From NCBI RefSeq assembly GCF_037392515.1, contig NC_090290.1:18737753-18801752 (forward strand): DNA of 64,000 nucleotides. The letters run 5' to 3'. The stretch is from Haliotis asinina (taxonomy: Eukaryota; Mollusca; Gastropoda; Lepetellida; Haliotidae). A program made the translations under genes and the position numbers. Under the pieces are notes generated by a model. That model saw nothing but the letters and a program-made list of their open reading frames with translations. It ran no database searches and was not told the origin of the DNA. Shown here one piece after another: positions 1-9,300 of this stretch (positions within the stretch are counted from its first letter, which is position 1; each line of letters starts with the position of its first letter).

Positions 1-80
1 ACCACCGATCCCCTTAGTCGCCCCTTACGACAGGCATGGGTTACTGAAGGTTCAGTTCTAACCCATCTCTTTCACAGGTT
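1..80 (-). repeat. CACT-tailed SINE-like repeat, 5' fragment
   Basis: A diverged fragment of the family best seen at 24400-24671. The stretch about Cys-like 'gtcgcc...cttacgaca...catgggtt.ctgaagg' matches the antisense 5' part of the family. The window edge cuts it. Confidence 0.6.
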
Positions 81-279
81 CCAGACTGCAGTGACCTACC
101 CAGAACAGTCAAGGACAGTACAGTCAGGACCCACTTACGTCATTACGCCATTGTCGTCCCGCCAAACATGGCGCAAAGTCATTCAGAAAATCGTCAAAAT
201 GTTTTGCCTAAATCTTGTCCGTCAGCCTCCGGAGACTGTGTCCATTTTATGCTATTGTTCCTTGCGGTGTAAGCGTTCG

Positions 280-345
280 ATCGTTCGGAGTATGGTGGCC
301 CAGTGGATGAAGTGTTAGGTCCGGGTTCGAGTTCATTGCTGGACT
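280..345 (+). repeat. tRNA-like SINE head fragment
   Basis: The stretch has a box A-like 'tggcccagtgg' followed by a box B-like 'gggttcgagttc'. The rest of the element is missing, so this is a truncated SINE head and not a tRNA gene. Confidence 0.4.
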
Positions 346-499
346 ATTGCCTTAAGAGGCATTTAACCACACATACTCACATACATGTTTGTGTCAGTTG
401 GGTGACTGCATGTCTTATCGAACAACTTTGTTTTGGATTGCCGTGCATGTATTACACTCATATAAAGTGTATTTTGTTGTTGTTTTCCTCCTTAAACTT

Positions 500-652
500 G
501 GGTTGCGGGATAGTCTAGTGGGTAGAACGTTCGCACGTCATACCGAAAGCCCAGGTTCGAATCTCCAATGTGTACAATGTTTGTAACCCATTTCTTGGGG
601 TCCCCACTGTGATTGCTTGAATAATGCTTAAAGCGGGGTAAAACTAAACTCG
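500..652 (+). repeat. tRNA-derived CACT-tailed SINE
   Basis: Box A-like 'tagtctagtggg' and box B 'aggttcgaatctcc' are followed by the family body and the tail 'gcggggtaaaactaaactc'. It is diverged but nearly full length. Confidence 0.7.
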
Positions 653-753
653 ACAGCTCTTTCTTTTTCCACGTTTTCATGGGTAAACGACATACAGTGT
701 CAATATACTTAATGTTGCCTGCTGACATGTCATTGTATCCCACTTGCATATAT

Positions 754-862
754 CGATGCTCATGCTGTTGATCACCGGATTGTCTGGTCCAGACTCAATT
801 ATTTACAGACCGCCGTCTAAAGGTTTGGATATTGCTGACTGTGGCGTAAAACTAAATTCACT
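754..862 (+). repeat. CACT-tailed SINE-like repeat, 3' half
   Basis: It matches the 3' half of the main family: 'gatgctcatgctgttgatcac', 'tctggtccagactc', 'tttacagaccg' and the 'gtaaaactaaattcactcact' tail. Confidence 0.75.
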
Positions 863-1232
863 CACTTACCGACCTGTAATGTAGAGCCAGACATTACTCC
901 TTATGTCTATAAGTTATTCAATCTTAGGTCGGTTATCAACAGATCATGACTGAAGGCGAAAAGACACTCTAGTGTCTAATGATGGCGGCCCGTGTATGCT
1001 AATGACAGTTATTACCGGTTCGTTTTACAACACGACTAAAACGCCCTGATCAATTAGAAATTAATTATGTGAACTATGCTTGTCATTTTTGTTACATCCT
1101 TTTCGTCCATGTTATTGTTATTATATAATATATCAAAACAGTATTATCTTAAACGTGTTAAAGACGCAGCTTCTAATACTACCATGTAGATTTATCGGAA
1201 CACGTACCCTGGAAATTATCGTGGACCAGCGG

Positions 1233-1525
1233 TCTTAGCGTTCGCTCTTTACCCGTTTCCACTCCCAAATGGTGTTCGTCACCACTCGCCCCTCCCGCTT
1301 GTCCCGGAATAAAACGAGTGTTATCCCGGGGCAAGCCGAATAGCTCACGGAAAGGTGCGAGTGGTGACGAATGCGAGAGGGGCACGAATCGCTATTCGAC
1401 TTGTCCCGGAATAACACGAGTTGGTCACGAATGCTCACATGAGTGCAATGTGTGGATTTCTTGTATCCCCTGTCGTTGCTTGAAAAATGCTACAAGCGGC
1501 GCAAAACTAACCTCACTCGCACTTG
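1233..1525 (+). repeat. tRNA-derived SINE interrupted by a palindromic insert
   Basis: The 3' part (about 1432-1525) carries the usual SINE body and a 'gcggcgcaaaactaacctcactcgc' type tail. The 5' part is displaced by an insert at about 1275-1430 that is built of inverted repeats. The clearest is a hairpin at 1298-1335 with a 15-bp stem and two mismatches. Confidence 0.5.
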
Positions 1526-1879
1526 TGAAAGAAAGCATGTCACCATATCGATTGAAGCGTTAATATTGTGTGTTGTGAGTTGTATTAATTGTGATTTAAG
1601 AAAATTTTAAGCGTGGGGGCGAGTGCAAAGTTGGTATTAGGAATAAACTTCCAAAAAAGAAGGAGTGACCACTCCTGCTCAAGGTGTTTCAACTACGTCA
1701 CCTATTTGCTGCAGGAACGGACACTGCAGGACAGGTGCCTGATCTTCGGAGAATCCCCGAAGTAACCTCGCTGTGACCTCACCTCCTCCCACTTTTTAAC
1801 CGCCAAAGTGAGATTTTTCAATTCGACAACCTCGACCCACACAGCTCGTCTAACAGGTGTCTATCTCACCAATGCAATC

Positions 1880-2062
1880 GTCAATGTCCCCCCTCCTGGC
1901 CTTCCAAATCACTTTGGACCCCATCGAGCATCTATGGGACGAAGTTTTATCACCATTGTGACTTGAAGGACTTTCCAAAGCGTTGCGGGAAGAAAGACAA
2001 AGAATTCCCCAAGTCCAAAATCTGACGACTTGTGCAACAGCTTTTAAGGCAGTGTCAGTCTA
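1880..2062 (+). pseudogene. Tc1/mariner-like transposase C-terminal scrap
   Basis: Translated on the plus strand, the stretch gives a Tc1-type block with DPIEHLWDE at 1917-1943, which is the region holding the third catalytic acid of DD-E transposases. It is followed by LSKALREERQRIPQ, typical of the C-terminal helix of the family. An in-frame stop separates these, and nothing of the N-terminal helix-turn-helix or the first two catalytic Asp residues is nearby. It is a dead fragment. The call rests on motif recognition only. Confidence 0.6.
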
Positions 2063-3179
2063 AGTAAACTTAATGTCTGTACTTTTCGTTACGCTCCACT
2101 ACTGAGTCCAAAAACACCTAGTAGGAGGTCGCGTCAGGTATGACCCTTGAGATTGACCAATCAGAACACAGCTTACCAAATAGTGAAAGTGTTCATTCGC
2201 ACATACCTTTTGTACTTTTACGTCGGAAAGGTTTGTACCCGAAAGGTTTGTACGATTCCGAATGTTATTTTCCATACGTTCGCTACCTGGTAAAGCACAT
2301 GGAACACGCCATTCGTAACTACTCGTGTCATTCCGCCAAACCGGATGGCGTCTCGTACGCCTCTCGTGGCCATGTTTACGACCGGGTCCTGTCTAAGCGC
2401 AAACGGGCACGAAGATGAAAATAGTCTAGTACTATTATTAACGAAAGCTAACTTTGAATTTCCAAACATTTCTCTTAGAATATCTACATCCCGTGGGCAA
2501 AATAGCAATACGGTCATTCCCTTTGCAAATATGTTTCAGTGTTGAAAGTTGTTCATCTTTTAGAATCAAAGTTTATGCTTAAATTGTGCTTTGTATAGTG
2601 TAGCGAAGTTTCAAAGTTCAACGGTTCCGCCAGTTTCATGTTTTGACATGCATTGAAAATGACGGTATAAAATCTTTCATGTTTCTCCACTGTCTCAATC
2701 TACTGTTGATGGATGTAAAGAACACATTGTACCAAGAACACTATAGTCAGCGAAATACTCCTAAAATTTCATTTTTTAAAATAATTTTATATGATGGGAT
2801 AATAATAGACTCCACGGAAGGAAAACGACCTGTATCAAATACTCGACTGAACATTCTGCACATACTGTATTCCCTCTATTAAGCGCCGACTCTCTATTAA
2901 GCGCCGGGCCTCTAATAAGTGCTGAGTGTCTAATAAGCGCCGGGTACAGACCTTTGAATTTTTTCTCAAATGTATTCTCCCTTGGTCTAAAATTGATATA
3001 TTAAGGAATGGTCCATTAACTCATCCACGTTTTAAAAAGTACAGGGTACCGGTATTTTGATAAGCGCCGGGTCTTGAGGTCTGTTGAAAAAAAGAGGAAA
3101 TACGGTACCTTATGCCTTGTGTAACCATATATAATTTTACACGTTCATATTTGTGAGGTTATTAGAGAGGTTGAGCAGC

Positions 3180-3320
3180 GCGACGTGTACATGTACGGCT
3201 ACGTGTAACTTACACGTACACGTACACGTACGCGTACACGCTACAAAACTTGTGTGAACATGAGTAAATCTTACGTGTACGGGTACGTGTGCTGGTACAT
3301 TACATGTGTATGTAAAACGT
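3180..3320. repeat. ACGTGT-rich self-complementary tract
   Basis: The stretch holds many runs of the type 'acgtgtac'/'gtacacgt', including 'acgtacacgtacacgtacg' near 3212-3232. It can fold on itself. No function is assigned. Confidence 0.5.
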
Positions 3321-3392
3321 CCTTTGATTGGTCAAATTTTCCGACTTGGACAAGTCTGTAACATGCTTACATTCGTGTGAATAAAGTTAGTA

Positions 3393-3725
3393 ATGGCGGC
3401 AAATATAAATCTTTTGGCTGCTGTGGAAGATAACGATGATCTTTTGTTGCTTTCTGCTTTGAAAGAAGATGATATTTTGCCCGAAAGATACATTAATTTA
3501 CATGAACTTACTAACGATCAGTGCCGTAAGTGGTTCAGATTTACTAGAGAAGATTTATTCACACTCAAAGCAACCCTACTGCTGCCTGACGAATTCCACT
3601 GCTCGAATCGTACAACTTGTCCAGGCATTGATGGTCTGTGCATTCTCCTTAGAAGACTCTCCTATCCAAATATTGTTGATGTCAATGTATGTAGAAAATG
3701 TGTTGACAAGCACAAGTATAAATAA
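3393..3725 (+). pseudogene. PIF/Harbinger-like (HARBI1-type) transposase N-terminal fragment
   Basis: An open frame of 110 codons starts at an ATG. Residues about 45-93 read as the N-terminal block that precedes the DDE nuclease in PIF/Harbinger transposases: CRKWFRFTREDL, then a hydrophobic segment with LPDEF, then 'NRT..GIDGLCILLRRLSYPN'. In this family 'FRFxRxxi...LCxLLRRLaYPxR' leads into the catalytic part. Here the similarity stops after SYPN, the frame ends about 17 codons later, and no DDE residues follow before the next gene. I read it as a truncated transposase exon. A domesticated short protein is possible but there is no supporting context. The call is from memory of the family, not from a search. 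Confidence 0.55.
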
Positions 3726-3825
3726 ATCCCGCCCGACTATTACGGGCACTACATAATGGAAATTGTCACAAAAGATTTATGAGTAAATGTAACTTGAAAC
3801 AAATGCGTATGTAAAATAAATATAT

Positions 3826-3831
3826 TTTATT
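3826..3831 (-). promoter_or_regulatory. Polyadenylation signal AATAAA for the 4053-5069 gene
   Basis: An AATAAA lies on the minus strand about 220 bases past the stop codon of the secreted Gly-rich protein gene. It gives a compact 3' UTR. This is the first canonical signal downstream. Confidence 0.55.
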
Positions 3832-4052
3832 CAAATACATGTTCGTATTCCAAATGATGTACATAGAAAACCTGCGTTTTATTACAAGATACATTTTGGA
3901 GAAGCATTTCAGAGTCAGACATATTCATCAAACAAATGGTTATGTAAACACTCAAAAGCTCTGAACATCGGAATGATAGGTATTTCTTGTTTTGAGGTAT
4001 ATTGATCTCAGGATTGGACCCACAGCCAGATACACGAGATGTGTGGAGTCCC

Positions 4053-5069
4053 TTATACGCTCTGGAAGGTCAGGCCACCCATGTTTCCAGTACCGGCGTT
4101 GTTAAGACCATTGTTCATACCCTGAGGTCCGACGTTGCCTTGGCCTATGCCCTGTCCGCCAGCGGGAAGTCCCTGGTTCATAGGTCCGGTCAAACCGCCG
4201 CCATTAAACCCACCGCCCATACCTGGGTTCATCCCACCGCCCAGGCCTCCATTGAAGCCTCCTCCCATTCCGCCCGACACACCTTGTCCGAAACCGCCTC
4301 CATTCCCGTTGTTGCTACCTGGGTTCGGCATACCGAGAAGTCCCTGGCCGAAGAGCTGGTTCTGGTTGGTGAATGAGGTGGTGGCAGGTCGACTGTCGTA
4401 GCCGATCTTGCAGCACAGAGGGATGACGTCCAAGCAGGTGGACCCAGAGATCTGGTGAGAGGGACACAGAGCCAGTCCACGACCGGTCAGCTCCTCGAAG
4501 GACAGGTTCTCCACGGTCTCGGAAGAGGTGGCGGTCTGTCCCTGGTAGATGGTGACGGGGGTGCCCACGATCCCGCGAGGAGTACGGGACTGGCTCCACC
4601 AGGTACGGTCGGTCAGGATGTCGCCGAGAGCACGACTGGAACACACCTCTTCAGTGCGGGAGTATTCAGTGACGACCAACTGGAACTGACCCTGGAGAGT
4701 TGCCGCTTGGTTGGAGGCGATGCGAGCTGTAAGACGAAGGGCGTTGCCAAATCGGTTTCCAAACCAAGGGCTGTTGTTGTTGCTGTTGCTTCTGCTGAAA
4801 GTGACTCTCATCTCGTCCCCAATCGAGTTCTTGGCGATGCAGGTCTTATACTGGGTGGGTTCTTGCTGGAACATGCCGCCCCTTCCTAAACCAGCAGGTT
4901 GTGCCTGTCCCCACCCTCCTTGTCCCATGCCCAAAGCACCTATGCCCCATCCACCAAACTGGCCTTGACCTTGACCTTGACCTTGACCCATGCCCGACCA
5001 CTGAGCGAACGCCTGGTGAGAGGCCAACCCAAGCACCGCACACAGGACGACGACGATTTGGTGGACCAT
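4053..5069 (-). CDS. Secreted Gly/Gln/Asn/Met-rich protein with six-Cys core
   Basis: The single open frame encodes 338 residues. Residues 1-22 form a clear signal peptide (short basic/polar start, hydrophobic core IVVVLCAVLGLA, cleavage after AFA), so the product should be secreted. I chose the Met at 5067-5069 because the in-frame Met 22 codons upstream adds a polar leader that would bury the signal. Mature residues 23-65 are Gly/Gln/Met-rich with a QG repeat. Residues about 70-235 form a non-repetitive core with six cysteines at 77, 143, 202, 212, 219 and 220, the last two adjacent. Residues about 236-338 are a low-complexity Gly/Asn/Met tail with GGGFNGG-type units. The composition resembles molluscan shell-matrix or mucus proteins, but I do not recognise the core domain, so the extracellular matrix role is inference. 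A weak TATA-like GGATATAACC lies on the minus strand at about 5124-5133. The gene diverges from p23. Confidence 0.8.
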   Translation of the reverse strand: MVHQIVVVLCAVLGLASHQAFAQWSGMGQGQGQGQGQFGGWGIGALGMGQGGWGQAQPAGLGRGGMFQQEPTQYKTCIAKNSIGDEMRVTFSRSNSNNNSPWFGNRFGNALRLTARIASNQAATLQGQFQLVVTEYSRTEEVCSSRALGDILTDRTWWSQSRTPRGIVGTPVTIYQGQTATSSETVENLSFEELTGRGLALCPSHQISGSTCLDVIPLCCKIGYDSRPATTSFTNQNQLFGQGLLGMPNPGSNNGNGGGFGQGVSGGMGGGFNGGLGGGMNPGMGGGFNGGGLTGPMNQGLPAGGQGIGQGNVGPQGMNNGLNNAGTGNMGGLTFQSV

Positions 5070-6347
5070 GTCTGTTCTGGACTGACTGACCAAGTGAATG
5101 TGACTGGACATTGGTCCGACCCAGGTTATATCCACATTTGACGGGGAGTGGAGGCTTGCCCCGGGGGACCTGGCGTAACGACTTCCTCCATACTCGCCAA
5201 AACATTAACATCATTTCGGTCACCGTTAGATTCATTACTAACTATTATCCAACTTTAGATGATAATTGATCATATTTCACTGACAGATATTACCGCATAA
5301 CGCTGTCAGTGTGCAGTCAGCTCGTCACTTAAACAGTTAGTGACCGAGGGCCGATGTAATTAGGTGTGGCAATATTAATAACCATTTTATCTGTTGAGAG
5401 TTTTTGAAAATTCATTTGAAAGAACAAGACATAGATTTAAAGACAGAAAACGCGTTTTTCATGAGTATTCTCCTTAAGTGCTATATATCTAGGTGTGTTA
5501 AATGTACTACCCAGAAAAGCTTAGACTCTTTGGCGTAAGTATAGCCACTTACTTCTGTCAGCTGTTCTAAACTACATTTTGTAAAACATTTTATACTGAT
5601 TTAAAGTACTGTCACGTTGAAAAGATTATTGTCATGAGTTCAATAAATTATGAAAATTGGCCAATCGTTCACAAAACTTCCCAACGCAGCTGTTCACATT
5701 CACGATATTGGCACAAGCTTTTCAACAATTTGATGCATAATCCTGGTTTTGCAAATGGTCTTCCCAAGTCAGTAGAGAAATTCATCTTTCATCTTCGGTC
5801 TTACCATACATATGTACATAACATATAATGAGTGTTTTAAGTGAGCCTAAACGTTTGATGGGTTGTGTATTTAAAGTAAAACTTTTTTTTATCCCTGACA
5901 AAGTGCACTGGATTGCTCAGTGTGGTAGATCTGTAACGCATATGTGTGTGCTTGTACCTCTATGTGACAGCTAAAAAGCCTTGAAATCAATAAAGTATCT
6001 ATTAATAAACATATTCTATCAGGTCTCTCGCCTGGATGAAAAACGAATGACGGAAAAACGACCTGGCAAGACGGAATTGAGAGATGTGCATGTAAAATCC
6101 CCGTCGGCTCCGGGAGTGTTTCATCATTGATGCAAGCGATCGTAAACAGCTTCGTCAATATCCGTGTACCATCGTAGTTTTCCGTCACAAAAGTGTTGGC
6201 AAAAACTGTATGCTACAATTGAAATGATTCAATTGTAGATATTCATACATGGTGTAATACTGGTTGCTGTATCAGGTGTGTGAAAACATTTTCAAATCAA
6301 TCATCTTCCGCCGTGCCATGTGATCGAGGAGCATGCTTGAACACAAA
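5070..6347. other. Divergent intergenic region between the secreted protein gene and p23
   Basis: It holds the promoters of both flanking genes. No repeat copy and no convincing exon was seen. A minus-strand open frame at 5889-6188 lacks a splice donor and recognisable motifs. Confidence 0.5.
6318..6323 (+). promoter_or_regulatory. Start-stop element (ATGTGA) in the probable p23 5' leader
   Basis: An ATG immediately followed by TGA lies 30 bases before the chosen p23 start. If the transcript begins upstream of it, it is a minimal upstream open frame. The transcription start is not known from sequence. Confidence 0.3.
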
Positions 6348-9300
6348 ATGGCGTCACAGACAACAGACGGGAAAGCCGGCAGGTATGGAATGGAAAAACG
6401 CTCGCCTACGTTTGAATTGCTGCATGTTTGTAGTATTTGGTTGAAGTCTGTTTGCACGGAAGATAGTATTTTTTATTGACTTTCACACGATCCTGTTCAA
6501 TGCGGCACATGCACCAAAGCATTACAATATACACCCCAAGAACTTTCTCGAACAAGCGTTCAAAACATTTGACGCTTAGTAGCGTAAAATAGTATCTGGC
6601 AGCTTTTTCTAACTTGTATGCTCACTTTTAAAGGCCATAATGTATTATCTCTTATCACAAAGCACTAGAACTATTCAGTGTAAAGTGTAGATACCACATG
6701 TAGGGCGGACAACCATGTTCACTTACAACGGATTTAGGTACGAACTTTCTCCAATTTTAAATTGTTTGTCTTACTGTTGGTAAACTGTTTCCTTCTGCAA
6801 ATTGATGGCAACTCTGTAGTTCAGTTCAGGGGTAAATTCAAACAAAGTTTTCTCTCTGCACAAAGAAATGATTATTACAAAACCATTGTTACCGTGTCTA
6901 AATGATTATCTCCCTTTGGTTTTTAGTGCGTGAGCATCCTCATCCGAGACAATGCACCGTGATGAAAAAAGCGACTGTTCATAGATTATTTAGATCAGTA
7001 TCTACATATGAACGTGACATGACATCAGAGATATATGTGAAATATGTCTTAACTTGTATGAATATCGTGATAGTGTTGAACTTTAAATTTCTTGTCTTCA
7101 TTTGCTATAGCAGGTTTTTCACACTCACCTAATTGAAAAATATGCATAGCTTTCACTTTGGGTATTGATAGCCTTCTTTTAGGAACTCAACATTTTATAA
7201 ATTTTACTCTGTCCGTCACTGTAACGTGTCATGTCATTGTGCTGCAAAAGGTGAATTCAGTGATATGCATAATTTCATATTAAGTGTGGCATGTATAAGA
7301 TACTGTAACTAAGGTGTGCATTGCTCACTTCCAGTGATTGCATTAGGTTTTGTACGAGTGCTTGCGAAAATTAAATTAAATTTAAACATATGTATTCCAA
7401 ATGTTTTCACGTGAAATTTTCATAACAGTCTTGAAGTTGAATCATTCTGAAAGTTATTTTTTCCCCAATATGTAAGTTGTACTTTTTTTAAAGTTAAGAT
7501 CAGAGTCAATGCATCCAATACATGAATTAAAAATATTTTTTGTGTGTTTATATTATTTTTTGTGTCAAAAATGCAGGTTTCCGTGCAAATGGAAACACTG
7601 ACTTCTTTGAAGAAAATTGATTTGTGACCACTTTCAGTCATCATGGTCATTCAGAAGAGATCTGTAAATATATTCCTGTACATTAACTGAAAATGGTACA
7701 TCAGGTAATTTTTCACCATGTTTTCACAGTTATCATGGTTTCATTATTGGGTTATAAACTATCTTGATGCATGTTTTACTGGATCTCTTCATTCTTTGTG
7801 AATAAGGTTGTCCAGTTTGTAGAAAATCTGCTCCTACTATCGCTGAAGGGATCCTGTCAGTACAGGTACTTCAAAAATGTTTGTTTCGCTGAAAATCTCA
7901 GGTTCAGTTTGTAGAAAATTGGCTGCAACAGGAGTGGATATAACCCATTGCTCCGATGTCACAGTGCTGTGTTTTCTTCTGTCGGTGAAGCTAGTTTGTA
8001 GACCATGAGGAATCAGTGTCAAATTGACTTTCCAATGTTAATTACATTGTTTATTTATAAAATGCCCAAGGAAATTGGCTGATATAGTGGTAAAAATGAT
8101 CGGGGCAAGTGATTTTTACATGTGCCACTGTAACTTGGTAGCATCAAAAATTGTAATCTGAAATTTGTACACAGCTGAGGTTTATCTTTACAGATTGAGT
8201 GGTAATTGTGGTACGGATTATATGTAGTTTAAAGATTGATGAAAAATTAAATATTTGACATCATTCTCTTCTGCTTTGTCCTAGAAAGTCATGAATGGCA
8301 TTAATGGATTTGGGATCAGGCTCGCTAACTTGGTTGACTCATCATGGTTTTTCTGTGGCCATGATGTTGATCACTGGCTTGTGTGGTCCAAACATGATTA
8401 TTAAATGACCACAGTCTGATTTTCAGACCGCAGGAATGTTGCAGAGTGTGGTGTTAAACAACAACCAAACCAATTCTGTTGCTCTGTTGAACTGATTACG
8501 TTTTTAACACTCTTGTTGTAGCTATAATTTTCAGTATCATCTAGTTGGCCTGATTGTAGCCATTTTTTTCATTTGTTTCAGCACCTTACCCCATCCTGCG
8601 GTAGTATGGGCACAAAGGAAAGACAAGTTGTGGGTTACAGTGAGACTAGATAATTGTGCAAAACCAGACATCCAGCTTAAAGAAAATAGTTTGTATTTCA
8701 AGTAAGTATAAAACGGCAGTTGCCTGTACAATATATTGATACTTTCCAAGTTTTATTTATAAGGAATATTAGTGTTTTGACATTTTAAAAGTTATAACCT
8801 GTTTTACTTATCAGTGTTAAATACAAATATAAATGTGTCTATTTATAACCTTTCACTTTGGGTAATAGGCACATAACAATCCTTGGACCCGTGAAGGTGC
8901 CGGGCTAGAATAGTCATTCAGCAACCCATGCTTGCCATGAAAGGCGAGTATGCTTGTCGTAAGACTAAGAGGCGACTAACGGGATCGGGTGGTCAGACTT
9001 GGTGACTTGGTTGACACATGTCATCTGTTCCTGATTGCGCTGATCGATGCTCATGTTGTTGATCACTGGATTGTCTTTTTCTCTTTTTGTCAACAATGAT
9101 GATAATTAGGGTCAGCTAACCTTTATTTGCATTCAGTTTTTGTAAATTTTGGTGAAATATAAGTGCACTGATTGTTATTACTTTGTTTACTAATTATGTT
9201 ATTTTTAGGGGTGCTGGTGGTCCTGATAAGATTGTGCATGAAGCGACACTGGAGTTTTATGATGATATCATTCCAGAGGTGAGCACGTCCTTCTTTTTTA

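Larger units (their letters stand above)
81..3392. other. Intergenic repeat-rich stretch, no host gene seen
   Basis: No open frame here looks like a host protein or has supporting splice sites. It holds several SINE fragments, nested palindromes (1275-1430), a Tc1 transposase scrap (about 1880-2060), a short array of 'taataagcgccggg'-like units at about 2875-2945 with another near 3059, and an ACGTGT-rich self-complementary stretch at about 3180-3310. Confidence 0.6.

Noticed and set aside
4135-4401. Pro-rich open frame opposite the secreted Gly-rich protein
   Set aside because: It is a mirror of Gly codons on the coding strand. No independent evidence.
5889-6188. Minus-strand open frame divergent from p23
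   Set aside because: There is no splice donor at a sensible place, no motif and no sign of a partner exon. It overlaps the presumed promoter.
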